From Odontocerum albicorne (lineage: Eukaryota; Arthropoda; Insecta; Trichoptera; Odontoceridae): a stretch of 64,000 nt of DNA. Location of the stretch: the NCBI GenBank assembly GCA_949825065.1, contig OX463842.1:33102727-33166726 (forward strand), given 5' to 3'. A program made the position numbers and the translations under genes. Below are positions 21,587-33,011 of the stretch, one piece after another. The stretch's first letter is position 1. Each line of letters begins with the position of its first letter. The notes beneath the pieces were generated by a model. The model saw only the letters and a list, made by a program, of their open reading frames with translations. It was not told the DNA's origin and made no database searches.

Positions 21587-22877
21587 TTAGGTCCTTACAT
21601 ATGAAATTGGCGTTTTGTTTGGGAGGAACATAAAGTTGATTTTTTTTTAATATATTATAATATATTTATTTAATCAAAGTATGTACCATTGCTATCTATG
21701 CACTTTTGCCATCTCATAGGTAGTTGATCGATCCCTTTACTAAAAAAACGATTCGGACGGGAATCAATAAAATCTTTGAAGTCGGTTTGGACTGCCCCAT
21801 CGGAGTTGAATTTTTTCCCTTGCAAGAAGTTATCCAAATTTCGAAAAAAATAGTTATCTGTTGGGGCAAGGTCCGGAGAGTACGGTGGATGTCTTAGACA
21901 TTCCAATTGAAGCTCTTCTAATTTGGTAGCCGTCTGTTGTGCAGTGTGTGGTCTAGCGTTATCATGAAGCAGCAGTGGCCTAGAGCGATTAACCAGCCTA
22001 GGTTGTTTAGCAGCTAGCTTTTCCATCATGGTTTGCAGTTGCTGACAATAGACATCTGCCGTAATCGTCTGGCCAGATTTAAGAAACCTGTAGTGAACGA
22101 CACCAGCACTAGTCCACCAAACGCTCACAAGTAACTTTTTTGGAGTCAATTTTCGCTTGGGGCATGGTTTGGCTGGTTCGGCAGGGTTCAGCCATTGCGA
22201 TGAGCGCTTCCGATTATCATACAGGATCCATTTTTCATCACAGGTAATGATTCGATTCAAAATCCCTTCATTATTGTGCCGGTTGAGTAATGCAACGCAG
22301 CAGTCAACGCGCGTTTGTTGATTTGCTTCACTCAATTCGTGAGGTACCCACCTTTCAAGCTTTTTCACCTTCCCAATTTGCTTCAAGTGGATTAAAACAG
22401 TTTTATCACTAACACCGCAGCCTGCAGCTAACTCGGACGTGGTTTGCGATGGATCCGCTTCCACAATAGCCTTCAATTCTTCATTATCAACTTTGGTCTC
22501 CGGCCGTCCACGGGGCTTCTTCTGCAGGTCGAAATTTCCAGAACGAAAACGTTGGAACCAAAAACGCACTGTGTTTTCTTTTGCGGCACCGTCGCCATAC
22601 ACATCATTAATCCTTCGAGCCGTTTCTGCAGCACTGGTGCCACGGTGGAACTCGTACTCGTAAATAACGCGATATTTCAAGTTTTCCATTTTGTAAACTG
22701 AGTGACGCAAAGAAAAAAAAAATTGAGGAAAAAACAAATTAATTATAATTTTCGAAACACAAATACTTGAGTAAATAGCTGTATAAATTTGAATTTGGAA
22801 TTCCTAACCAAAGAGAAGATATTTGAGATCAAAGTTGCCAGTACGGCAAAACGCCAATTTCATATGTAAGGACCTAA
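21587..22877 (-). mobile_element. Complete mariner element (copy 1)
   Basis: The element is 1291 bp. Its ends are 31-bp terminal inverted repeats beginning TTAGGTCCTTACATATG, flanked by TA on both sides (21585-21586 and 22878-22879), the target duplication expected of the IS630/Tc1/mariner superfamily. It carries one open transposase gene on the minus strand. The copy at 58.07-59.35 kb is nearly identical, so both are recent insertions or descend from a recent source. Confidence 0.97.
21670..22689 (-). CDS. Mariner transposase, DD34D (copy 1)
   Basis: The 339-residue protein starts at MENLKYRVIY, where an ATG follows the AAA context used in both copies; a longer reading from an upstream TTG is unlikely. 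The N-terminal paired-like helix-turn-helix regions span about residues 5-110 (ENTVRFWFQRFRSGNF, TSELAAGCGVSDKTVLIHL). The linker motif WVPHEL is at 114-119. The catalytic domain has Asp151 in TCDEKW, Asp243 in LHDNARPHTA and Asp278 in YSPDLAPTD; 34 residues separate the last two, the mariner DD34D spacing. The enzyme binds the terminal repeats and performs cut-and-paste transposition in the nucleus. Compared with copy 2 it has Asn279 for Tyr, Arg314 for Gly and Gln322 for Glu. Tyr279 lies in the conserved PTDY signature, so this copy may be weakened though not truncated. Confidence 0.96.
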   Translation of the reverse strand: MENLKYRVIYEYEFHRGTSAAETARRINDVYGDGAAKENTVRFWFQRFRSGNFDLQKKPRGRPETKVDNEELKAIVEADPSQTTSELAAGCGVSDKTVLIHLKQIGKVKKLERWVPHELSEANQQTRVDCCVALLNRHNNEGILNRIITCDEKWILYDNRKRSSQWLNPAEPAKPCPKRKLTPKKLLVSVWWTSAGVVHYRFLKSGQTITADVYCQQLQTMMEKLAAKQPRLVNRSRPLLLHDNARPHTAQQTATKLEELQLECLRHPPYSPDLAPTDNYFFRNLDNFLQGKKFNSDGAVQTDFKDFIDSRPNRFFSKGIDQLPMRWQKCIDSNGTYFD

Positions 22878-23175
22878 TATATTTATGTCGTATTCATTTT
22901 AGTTTATTTATAATATTGTACATTGTTGTTTTTTTAAGTTTTTCTCTACCGCAGACAAATATGGTGAATCCTGTCATGCCGAACATCATTTGCAAAAAAT
23001 AACTCGATCTTTTTCCATTATTTTTCTTAAAATTACATAGATCTAATTATTGACTTACCAGAGATTGTGAAATATTACACTTAAAACAGTTTTTATTAAT
23101 AAAAATAAAAATTTGAAATTCGACATTTGTTCAGGGCTGTCACTCGCTCATATTAACACTAGATTAATATCCAAT
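22878..23175. other. No identified feature
   Basis: A short AT-rich gap between the mariner and a LINE fragment. Confidence 0.5.
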
Positions 23176-23179
23176 CCCA

Positions 23180-23860
23180 ACATGGCCGATCAAATGCAGA
23201 AATAATAGGTAGGGTCCAACAGGCAAGAGTTGCTTTTAACAAGAAATCCAAGATATTTGAATCTCCTAACATTGATATCATCAATGTTAGGAAGAATTTA
23301 GTGAAAACTCTTGTCTGGAGTGTGCTGCTGTATGGCTGCGAAACGTGGACCATCAGCCAGAGCGAGTCCGGGCGTCTGGCTGCCTTTGAGATGTGGTGCT
23401 ACAGGCGCATGGCCAGGGTCCATTGGTCAGACCACATCCGAAACGACGAGGTATTGAGCGGGGCTGGAGAAACAAGGCAACTTCTAAATAGAGTTGCCCA
23501 ACAACGATCCAGTTGGATAGGTCATAACATCAGGCACCCAGGCCTGCTCCCTACCATCGTCGAGGGAATGATTGAGGGCAATAATCATAGAGGCCGCCTT
23601 AGATATAGCTACATGGACCGGGTGATCCGGGATGTGCGCTGTGGCAGCTACCAGGAGATGAAGAGACTGGCGGATGACAGAGATGAGTGGAGGGATCGAG
23701 TGATTGGTGCAGACCCAGAAAACCCAGAAAACAAAATCCAATACGCAAATAATATTTCACTGCACAGCAAGAAACAAAGAAGAACTTTGTACGAATGCCT
23801 AGTTTTTGTTTACTATTGTACATAAAATAGTTCGATTTCGATACAAAATAAAGAAAAAAA
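23180..23860 (+). pseudogene. Non-LTR retrotransposon, post-RT C-terminal region (family C)
   Basis: An open frame runs from about 23184 to 23825 without a stop. It includes EIIGRVQQARVAFNKKSKIF, LVWSVLLYGCETWTI, FEMWCYRRMARVHW, WIGHNIRHPGLL, EGMIEGNNHRGRLRYSYMDR and CGSYQEMKRLADDRDEWRDR. This is the region that follows the reverse-transcriptase domain in a widespread arthropod LINE lineage (CETWTI...FEMWCYRRM...GRPR..YMDQ). The reverse transcriptase and endonuclease are missing, so the copy is 5'-truncated. An AATAAAGAAAAAAAA tail follows. The uninterrupted frame suggests a fairly young insertion. Confidence 0.85.
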
Positions 23861-24930
23861 ATACGCAAAAGCACTCAAAAAATAATAGTGTAGTTCCCAG
23901 CGATGTAAAAAGAATACCGAATAAAATCTTGAAATAAGAACCAACATACAAAAATAACTCAGATCGCGAACTTTATAAACAAAGTATTAAGGATTTCGGC
24001 TACAACTTTAAAAAGGGGCAGCCCTGAACGGTGACATCTCTACAGCTGTCAAATGGAACTGTTCAAAGATGATTTGAAACAATATAAAATGTTTGTATAT
24101 GATTTGGATACATGTCAGTGCATGTGCTGAATTATAAATTTGTCAATAATATTTAGTTGTGACGCAGTAATTATGTACCAAAGTATTGACGAGATATCTC
24201 GTTATAGGCGTGGTGCGCACATATGTATGGGATGGCATATCGCGTCTCGGGCAGTGAACCAATTAATAAAATTATTAGTTTATTATTTAAAATTATTCAT
24301 GCATGTTTCCCCATTTATACAATATTATATATCAGATGTTTATATGGCAACTGATTTAAAATCACAACGTTTATATGCAAAACAGAGTTTACATCCTGGT
24401 TCCCGACATTACATTTTACTGTTTTCAATTACATTTTACAACATGGAAAGTTTGAATTATCGCATATCACTGCAAATCAAAGCAAGATCTCTAAGTCGCA
24501 CCAATAACCCTCAAATTAACACCTGTGTGCAAGGCTCTGTTTTTAATGTCTCATGTCGAATTTGTTAATTTATACAATCATGATATATTCATATGTTGCA
24601 GCCGCTCACTAGTTTTGACAATATATTAATTTGTATGATACTTCTCAACATATTTGAACTGGTGATTCGGACATATTGAAGAGTGTGGCTGGGAAACAAA
24701 AATAGTCTTCGACCCCATTATTTGAAGTTTTGGGCTTAGAACCACTGGAGTAAATACGAAACTTGCATTTCGTCATCGTACGTGTTGGCAAAACTACCCC
24801 ACATATGAAGAGGTAATACTGGCACAAATCTAGCATATGGTGACATTGTTACAAGACAAACTCTTACATCAGGTCTGGACCCTTTTTTATTTTTATTGGG
24901 AGTCGAATCTGTTACCAATAAATGATCTGT
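23861..24930. other. No confidently identified feature
   Basis: A 142-codon plus-strand frame (24140-24568) has no recognised similarity and a composition like the background. The last part, 24.65-24.93 kb, may be decayed upstream sequence of the LINE-B copy that follows, but I cannot read RT motifs in it. Confidence 0.4.
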
Positions 24931-24934
24931 GGCA

Positions 24935-25640
24935 AACAAATATCAAATGGGAACGTATGCGGACATGATAGTGTTCGCGGAGAGTGAAGGCGAGTTGCAG
25001 AGTGTCATAAATAAATTGTATGAGAGATGCGAAGAGAAAGATCTGAGAATGAATGTTGCAAAATCCAAAATTATAGTGATAGAAAAGTGTTAAAGGAAAA
25101 TTAAATGCGACATATGGGTGAAAAATGAAAGAATGCTCCAAGTTGAGGAATTCTGCTATCTGAGTTGTACATTATCAGGTGATGGAAGAGTTAAGAGGAA
25201 TGTCGAACGGTGTATAGCGTTAGAAACTAAAGCCATTGGGGCACTTAGACATATGTACCCGAACCGGACAGTATCAAAATTTGCTAAGATGATAGATAAT
25301 CCACAATAGTACTTTGGTGCCAACTTTAATGTTTTGGAGTGAATCGCGGAAAAAAAAATAGTGGAACCAGATAAACGCTGTGGAGATGCGGGCATTGAGA
25401 AGATTACATAGAATGCAATGTATGACAGAATACAGAATGAAGTGATTACGGATGAATGTGAACGTAAGGCTGATATGTTAAGTTAGATGAATAAGTGTAG
25501 GTAGTTTGCGCATGTAGAACGAATGAATAAAGAAATACTAACAAAACAGATATACAGTGCATATAAGTGGAAGGCGTATGAGAGGAAGACTAAGGAAAGT
25601 ATGGTTAGATTAAGTGAATGATATTTTGAAAGAAATCACG
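24935..25640 (+). pseudogene. LINE family B, reverse transcriptase C-terminus onward
   Basis: The readable series is YADMIVFAESEGELQSVINK (a degraded YADD box; the second Asp is Met), DLRMNVAKSKIIVIEK, MLQVEEFCYLSCTLSGDGRV, ALETKAIGALRHMY, then MYDRIQNEVITDECERKADM, AHVERMNKEILTKQIYS and a GRPRKVWLD-like end. The order matches a non-LTR retrotransposon from the YADD box to near the 3' end. Internal stops (for example after VIEKC and IDNPQ) and the altered catalytic box make it non-functional. Confidence 0.75.
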
Positions 25641-25649
25641 AACAAGAAG

Positions 25650-26475
25650 TACTCGTATTTTATAAAATAACGTATTTTTAACTCTGCCAATTAGTCGGAT
25701 AAATGTTTAAAACAATAGGCAGTAGTCCTGCAAGTGATGATATTACACTTGTCTCAACTTGCTGTTGGTGATTTCATGGCGTCTTATCGTCGGCGATAAG
25801 GTGACGTGGCAAAGATCATAGTTAACGACATGTGTGTTTATTTCAATGGATCGTTGTTTGTATAAGTATTTTTTTTATGTGTTGTATGCGGCTTATAAGA
25901 AAAAAAGACTCCCCGTTTTAATATGATCATTTTATATTCACTTCATTTTATATAATTTTATATATTTTCTTGACGTTGGTATCTTGGGATATCTTGTAAG
26001 ATGCGACTGTTCGAAAGATTTTTTACTATTATAAGTGATTGTAGAATTTTACCTTAAAGAGACATTGATAATATTTTTGCTCTCGGATATTTTTTTTCTC
26101 CTCTTTTATAATAATAAGAAAATAGTTTGAATTTTACTCCTGTTATATTTGTGTTTTTCAGAAAAGTCAGATTGACGTCAAATATACGAGTACGTTGCAT
26201 GTTAAAAAGACAAAGACATCCGAAAATGTTGACTTCTTTTTTCATCGCAATTTTCTTATGTGAACTAATTTATAAATGTTGTAAATTATATATTGAATCG
26301 AAGTTCGTGTTATTTTGCTTATTAAATATATCGAAATATAAACAACACAATAAAATCGTAATGAATTTGATTCATGTATTAATTTTATTTTATATGAAAA
26401 ACGCTTGAAAATTAGGAATTCGAAGACTCGACGTGTTGAAACGTTTAAGTTAAAAAAACTTCCAGTTGTAATATC
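25650..26475. other. No identified feature
   Basis: AT-rich DNA with overlapping chance frames at 26.05-26.49 kb. Octamers TACTCGTA (25650) and TACGAGTA (26185) are present. Confidence 0.45.
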
Positions 26476-26479
26476 GTTT

Positions 26480-26700
26480 ACTTCATACAACCATACTTTC
26501 CTTAGTCTTTCTATACCGCGTCTTCCACTAAAATTTATAGTATATATTTGTTAGTCTTTCTTCATTCCTTTATTGTACATATCCAACCCATGTCAGAGTC
26601 ATATTCTTAATCTTACTTTATACTCCAGCCTTAAGTTCATTAATTCCTGATGAGTTTATTTCGTATTCTGTCATACATTTTCTCCTCATGTATTCTTTTT
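26480..26700 (-). pseudogene. LINE family B, C-terminal fragment
   Basis: On the minus strand ATGTATGACAGAATACGAAA, then the ELKAGV-like, WVGYVQ-like and GRRGIERLRKVWLYE-like stretches follow the order of the other family-B copies. Short and full of stops. Confidence 0.55.
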
Positions 26701-27053
26701 CGTTCCTTTTTCGATATGGATGTGATCAGATGTCAAACAAATTCAAGAAAGTTTGTTCGCTTGTTAGTAGGTTTTCAGTTGATTCACGTCATGAAAACGG
26801 TGCATGCGAACAAATAACGTTAAAATAACTTTTATCTCGAATTCTTAACTACCTGATAAACGTTCTGTAAATGTTGCATTGATATCCGATCAGTAAAAAT
26901 GAACATAATTTAATTCATGCAGGTCCAGTCCCAATTACATTAAATAAATTGCAGTAGTTAATTTTCTTGGAATATATTTTAGACGGATGTTCTTTGTAAG
27001 TTTCTGATTATAAGACTACTCATACTTACCAAAGAGATCTTTCAAAACATTTT

Positions 27054-27163
27054 CAATTCGAGGTAGGGTGTAATTTTAACATGTACGACAAATAAGTAAC
27101 TAAATAAACAATTCGAGGTAGGGTGTAATTTTGACATGTACGACAAATAAGTAACTAAATAAA
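27054..27163. repeat. Two-copy 55-bp tandem duplication
   Basis: The unit begins CAATTCGAGGTAGGGTGTAA and ends AACTAAATAAA. The two copies differ by one base (TTTTAAC versus TTTTGAC). A recent small duplication. Confidence 0.9.
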
Positions 27164-28935
27164 CATTTCGCTTAAAAACATGTGATTACATTTCAACAAT
27201 AGCCTTTTCATTAGTTTTTTCATCAATCATCATTTTCCGAACCACCTGAATAAAAAATAGAAAACGCAAAATCAAACACTTTTATTTCGTGTCGCGAGTG
27301 AAATTTCATTATTTGTTCCAAAGTTGGCAGCGCGCTGTGTTTGCTCGTAAAACACAATTCACAGGCTAAGATTCATCTCATTCTATGTTAAAAAAGATAT
27401 CAAAAAATATTTATAAACCAGTTTTTATAAAAAAATCACTTGCCCGAGTCAAATCATTGTTCTCACTATTTAGTTTATACTCGTAGTTCAGAATTTTTGG
27501 ACAGCGTGTTGTTCTCCGCATTAAAGACGAATATCAATATTTTCTAAGTCTATCAAGGAAATATAAACGAAAATATGAACATACTCGTAGATATTTTCAT
27601 TCTAAACGTATCGACAACACCAGATATATCAGCCCAGAAAGATGCAACTGCGATGGCATTGCGGCTTTCTTTCAGCATGTCTTCTTCCGAGCAGCTAACA
27701 GGGTAAAGTGGATAAACCATCAGGTGTAACATTGATTAAATGTGGTGGATCATCTATGTCAATCCACCATGTGAGGAGATTCTCCTTTGATCTACTTACG
27801 TGGGTGCGTAAGCGATTAAAATATCCCATACGGCCCATGGTAGGTGGTGTACAGTCACTCCGACGGTTGCATCCATGTCCACATGCTTTCAGTGCTAGCT
27901 GTCCAAGAATCTACATGCCAACTTTATAGAGAGGCTTCGAGGGGGTTTAGGGTGATAATAATACTCCTGCGTGACCTCAGTATTTGGTATGTTGATCCTA
28001 GCAAATATGGAAACAACGTGAAATTGCACCAGATTCTTAATTCACCGAAAACGCTTTGCTAACCATGAAAATAAAGAACAATTTTGAACGATTAAATGAA
28101 ATTCAATGCTTTTAAAAAATAGCTTTCTTCTGCTCTATTGGTGGGTTATAAAATTAGGATTTGAAGGTGACATTATTAAATTTGACTTCGAACGTGAGTA
28201 GTCACATAACTTTCATAAACAACCCAAGTTTTCTCAGCCCTGTGTTCATGCCGCTTTCTAGTAATTATCAACCTTGCTTGGCCTCCCAGGCATCCCAGGT
28301 TATATTCTCGGCAAGACTCTTAAAAATTAAAATGTATGGCTTTTTCTGAGTTTTTGGTATAAAGTTGTCATCAACCTTAAACTTAAGCTGCTGCCATTTC
28401 CCAATCTTTAGCAGGCCTAAAGACTTAAATTAAAGTATATAAAACTAAAAGTATAAACTTATAAAAATATTGAAATAACTAAAATAGAATTATAAAATGC
28501 AGATTTAAACAGCAATTTACTAATTTATTTATTACACGGTCAAAATACCTTTAGTTAATAAACAGAAAAAAAAATTAAATGGTATTAAACATAAAAAATT
28601 AGTTAATAAAAATTTAATTTATATTTCAAAATATCTCTGTAATCGTTTATTGTCTTAGTCAATTTGTCGTTGCTCAGAAGGTTTTCAGTAATAGTTTGAT
28701 GATTTTAAAAGAAATGCTCGCGTCTCAAGATCTTTTCTGTAATAACGATAAGCAATCCGTCGTGGTTGAGTGCTATTGTCAAAGATCTTGTGGATGAATG
28801 ACACTTGTACGTGTACTGGTTTATTGTATACAAGCTGTTGCAATTCAGAAAGCACGCAGTTTTGATAGATCAAACCCAAAGTTCCGATGGCAAAGAGAAC
28901 AAAGTCCTAAGACGATCTGCATGTTAAATCTGGTA
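27164..28935. other. Unassigned; GC-balanced patch at 27.65-28.06 kb
   Basis: Two overlapping plus-strand frames (73 and 72 codons) occupy the patch and resemble no family I recognise. It could be an eroded element or a host exon; there is no clear splice or start evidence. The rest is AT-rich and featureless. TACTCGTA octamers lie at 27478 and 27582. Confidence 0.35.
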
Positions 28936-29041
28936 CAGTTTACTTCGCCTGACAGTTTTGACCTAGCGATGTTTTTGAGTTTTTATAATAAGCATCATAT
29001 AATGTACAGAAAATAATCCAGATGTTAAACGATAAAGAGTA

Positions 29042-29140
29042 AGCCCAGCCCAGTCCGTCCGCCGCCAATCTATGAGGAATCGAACCTGTGGTGCCCGCCT
29101 GTTTAACATAAATGACCTGCCTCCGGCACAATATGTTTTT
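29042..29140 (-). repeat. Possible tRNA-like or SINE segment, unclassified
   Basis: The minus strand has ACCACAGGTTCGATTCCTC, which contains a good B-box (GGTTCGATTCC), preceded by GCCGGAGGCAGGTC. There is no convincing A-box or cloverleaf, so this is not a functional tRNA. It directly follows the break in the truncated mariner and could be the element that disrupted it. Confidence 0.3.
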
Positions 29141-29174
29141 TTGTTGTTTAATTCGACTAAAAAATGCGTTCGTT

Positions 29175-29758
29175 TCACAGACGTGCAAACGTACCAACTT
29201 TTTTTCTGCAGCCGAAAGACGTTGGACCCACCGAGCAGACATTTTACGGAATCCTAGGTCTTTTGTGATTACGGATTGAGTGCTCCCATAGCTTATTCCT
29301 ATCTCAGAACAAATTTCGGAAGCTGTCAAACGTCGATCGCCTTCCAGAAGATCACGAATGGCGTTAATGTTCTGTTCGGTGATGCTCGTCCGTGAGCGAC
29401 GATCTTGGCTCTCGTTTTCGACCCCTTCACGGCCTTTCATGAACTCCTTATGCCTGGCAAATACGCGGGGCTTTGACAGTGTTTGATCCCCGAAACTGTG
29501 CCATCATCCTCCGAAGAATTTCGGCTGGTTTTACGCCCTCACGAGCGAGAGACTTGATAATTATGCGTTGCGCAATCGACGAGGGCACCTTTTCTTCTAA
29601 CATCGTGTGTTATACTAATGACGGAATCTGTCGAAACCGGCCGAACGCTCTCCCCTCTCTTGATATCCCCCACCTAACATTCCTCGAGACGGCCGCGCGC
29701 TCCGTTTAAAATTACGCGCTCTAAAACAAAAGTCTCGTTTATATTTGATCCACCCTCG
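29175..29758 (-). pseudogene. Truncated mariner transposase, different lineage
   Basis: The 5' end on the minus strand is TA then CGAGGGTGGATCAAATATAA, a terminal inverted repeat. The transposase frame starts MLEEKVPSSIAQRIIIKSLA, continues REGVKPAEILRRMMAQF, then shifts by one inserted base near 29500 and resumes KPRVFARHKEFMKGREGVEN, NINAIRDLLEGDRRLTASEI, CSEIGISYGSTQSVITKDLG and KMSARWVQRL. These are the two N-terminal helix-turn-helix DNA-binding regions of mariner transposases. The catalytic domain and 3' terminal repeat are absent; similarity ends near VRLHVC. Dead. Its CGAG terminus next to TA is relevant to the dispersed TACGAGTA scars. Confidence 0.8.
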
Positions 29759-29989
29759 TAGATGACTGATAATAATGTTATTTTATAAAACGAGATTTCA
29801 TATTTTATGAAAGTTTTACTTAATTCTTAGAGAGAAATGTATAATTTGTTCAGTTTTCGAGAAACTAAGTTAGTCGTAAGATGAGAATATATTTACAACC
29901 TCCGTATATTCATTCTCTAACTTATGTAATCTGTTGATAATTGAGTTGTGGTAATTGGTTCTTATTTGGTTTATTTTGCCTTGCATTTG

Positions 29990-30520
29990 TAGCTGAAATA
30001 TGGAATTGGAATAAAATTGCAATTTTAGGACGGTCTATTTGATTATTCAGTATTTTTAATAAAAATAAAATTGTGATATTTCGTCTGTCTGATAATTTCG
30101 AATATTCCTTTCACAATTTAAATATTCATATTTAATTTATTCTTAGAGAATAGAAAGTTTCAAATTTATGTAACTTATAAATTTACCTTGAACTTTTTCA
30201 ATGATTTGATTATTACAGTATAATAAGGAGACCATGTTACTCGTAAATATTTATATTCCAGTTGACTTCTGAGATTAGAATTTTTTTGGAAATTCTTATT
30301 ATGAATCCCAACATCTGTCATTCTTTTTTTAACGATTGTATTATATAACCATGTTTTAAAAGAGTTAGCTTTTCGTCTAAAATTACCCTCAAGATCTCGT
30401 ATTTTCTACATTGAGTTAGGATATATACCATTAAGAGAATATTCATGTCAAGTTTTATTTTTACAACATTTATTTCTAACTTTTTTTCTTTGCACAAATC
30501 TAAAAACTTAACTAGCATTT
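29990..30520 (-). pseudogene. LINE (jockey/CR1-like), RT C-terminus fragment
   Basis: The minus strand gives MLVKFLDLCKEKKLEINVVK, an ILRVILDEKLTLLKHGYII stretch (like YLGVILD.KLTF..H), then QMLGFIIRISKK, and LEYKYLRVTWSPYYTVIIKS leading into LKKFKVNL. These are the consecutive motifs downstream of the YADD box in jockey/CR1-type LINEs (LEYGSVVWSPYY.....IE.VQ..FL). Two extra codons sit exactly where a TACGAGTA octamer occurs (30238). Several stops; dead. Confidence 0.65.
30238..30245. other. Candidate excision footprint inside a LINE coding remnant
   Basis: The minus-strand reading is LEY-KYLRVT-WSPYY, six residues between LEY and W. The family form, as I recall it, is LEYGSVVWSPYY with four. 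Removing the six bases CGAGTA gives LEY-KYLT-WSPYY and restores the spacing. This supports a 6-bp insertion at a TA; the consensus is from memory. Confidence 0.5.
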
Positions 30521-30524
30521 TTTG

Positions 30525-33005
30525 AATGGCTAATCAGTCGTTGTTATCCTTCATTAATTTTAATGTTTTAAAATTATCAGCAATGAACAATATTTCAACA
30601 TTTATAAAAAATTGATAATTTCATTTATAAAAATAAAAAAAGAGTATAACGGTGATGAGAGGCATGGGTGACTCCTCCACTAAGAATTAAAAAAATGTAT
30701 CATTCTTTGGAATAAATTTAAAACTCAAAGCTCGATCAATTAGAATAAACACTCAACTTGTAACATTTTAATTATTTAAAAACTATTTAATGCGAGACTT
30801 AATCAAAAACTTCAGAAAAATAAATGTATATAAAATCAACTTGTTTCTTGTTTTCTAGTGACTTTGATTTGTAATTTTCATCCATTGAATTTTGTTGTTT
30901 TATGGGCGAAATGTATTTGTAAAAAATGTATTGATCTTCCGGGCAAAAAAATATGTCGATTAGGGTTTATTATTTGTGTTATTAGATTGATTATCTTGGA
31001 GAGTTTTTATAATAGTTTGGAAACTGAAGGTTTTATACATGTAGGTTTGTCATGGGGCACTGCTTTTTTATTTCCTTGAAAATGGGAGCTTTCTGTGAAA
31101 AGGTTATAAAAAGGTTCACAATTTGCATTTCACTTTGTGCTTCTTTGTCTTTCAAGAATATTGTTTGGAAATAACTCAGTTTTCCTCAAAACTTTGAATA
31201 TTTCCAAAAGGTATTTACTATATTTGGCGGCATGCAATTTCCAATTCTGTAAATAGATAAGCAATAGTGAAAATGCACAGGATGCTTACTGCGTGCGTCA
31301 CTGTGAATTGAAATTATTAGAAAGATAAAAGCATAGAATGACTCAATTATTATTATTTCTCCTGCTTCTGCATGTTAACAAGATAAAACTTGTATTTTCT
31401 GTATAATATTGATACGGTGGATATCTCATAGGTGTAGACGCGCAGATTGAAAACTGATATTTTTTTTTTTATATTTCCCTTTTTCTCATCATCCAAATTA
31501 TTCTCTATCTAAAACTTTCATAGAATGATAAATGTAAAAATCGAAAGAAAATTTTAAACTACGTCATATGCCAGTTTTAATTTATATGCCCAAAGTTACA
31601 TTGAAAGTGATACATATTATGTCAGATGCAAAATCACAAGGTAAGTAGTTTAGTTGTTGAAAAATAATTCATGTGTATTTGAAAGCAATAATTTTAATCC
31701 TAACGAATTTATATCAACGAAATAGGCATATAATGAGATGATTCCCAGTCTGTGAATTCCCACGGCCCAATATCCAGCTGTTATTGCCAATGGGTACCAG
31801 GTGTTGGAGCCAAGACCAGTTTTCATATTCGATTGTCAATTTTTCCTTTCGCATCTAAAGAGCGCCAATTCCTTGATTGGACTTCTTTCTTAGAAGCTTC
31901 CCTATCGTAAATATAACAGGCAGTTTTTGAGGAAAAGTACTCTGACCTAAACTGGATTGACTACACGAGAAAAACGTTTGTTAGAAATTTTATTGAAACT
32001 CATTATATAATCTATGTTTATCTTAATTTTATTTCATGACTATGCAATTTGAAAGTTGAAAGATTTTTTTCTAAATTACTGATTCGTTGATGCAGAACAA
32101 GCTGTTGCCTCCAGCGTCCTTATAAGTAAATGAGAAAATGTATATTTTAACTTATTTTTTTGTTCAAACGATGGTTATTACTAAGTGTTGATGCAAGTGC
32201 TTGAATATTTCATATACAATCATAACGTAATGTCACTTTCTTTTGAATTCTTGCTTTCAAATTTCTTCCTATCTCGGCGTTATTTTCTTCTAAGTGATCC
32301 ATTTTGTTGATTGTTCTAAAATTTTCTCTCTTCCTCGTCGTTTCCCACAACATTTAAAACTTTGTTGAGCGAGAGTCAGGTCATTTCTATGATTTGATTA
32401 GTCTTTTTGAAGCGGACTTGTCTCATGTCGCTTTATTTTGTTTGGTATTTATTCAATCTTTGGGGGTGTTTTTTTGATAAATAAATTTTGACATTTGGTT
32501 ATTAAATATTTAAACGCGCAGTTTATTAAATGCTTGATTTTATTTTTGTTTTATATTGGCCTTGAAATTCATGTAAAATATCCAACTTATTTCGTGGGAT
32601 TATGGTTGAATCACCCAGCATAACCTTTTTAAAGCTAATTAAAATTTAAATCTATGACAATGTTTAGATTGACAGTCTTAAAAAAATAACACAAACGTGA
32701 AATACATAATAATATAAGAAAAACTTACGAATAAATGATAAATTATTTTTAAATTATTCCAAGCCATGAAAAAATGGCAAACCGGTTGAATCCGAGTTTA
32801 AAATAATAAATTGGATAATAGATGGATTTCAATTGTTTCTTTGTTTACATCATTTCGAAAAAATAAAAGTTAATGTAACCTAATGTTTCCCTTTATTATT
32901 TATTCAAACATAGTATAGTATGCTTTCCGTAGCATTTAATGAAATGCCAATTTTATTCGTTTCCCATACATATTAAATCATATCAAGAGCAGCTTTTATA
33001 TCTCT
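30525..33005. other. No identified feature over 2.5 kb
   Basis: AT-rich sequence with short random frames. I found no shared repeat or motif. A slightly less AT-rich patch at 31.74-31.93 kb is unassigned. Confidence 0.5.
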
Positions 33006-33011
33006 ATCATA

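Noticed and set aside
22652..22664. TACTCGTA in mariner copy 1 (and its counterpart at 58282) as a scar
   Set aside because: It encodes Tyr-Glu-Tyr-Glu of the transposase and is part of the element itself.
22439..22701. Plus-strand frames over the mariner (and the mirror frames at 58243-58505)
   Set aside because: They are antisense shadows of the transposase gene.
24140..24568. 142-codon open frame
   Set aside because: No recognisable similarity, background composition, no start context or motif.
31740..31930. GC-balanced patch as a coding exon
   Set aside because: Frames are interrupted and nothing resembles a known protein.
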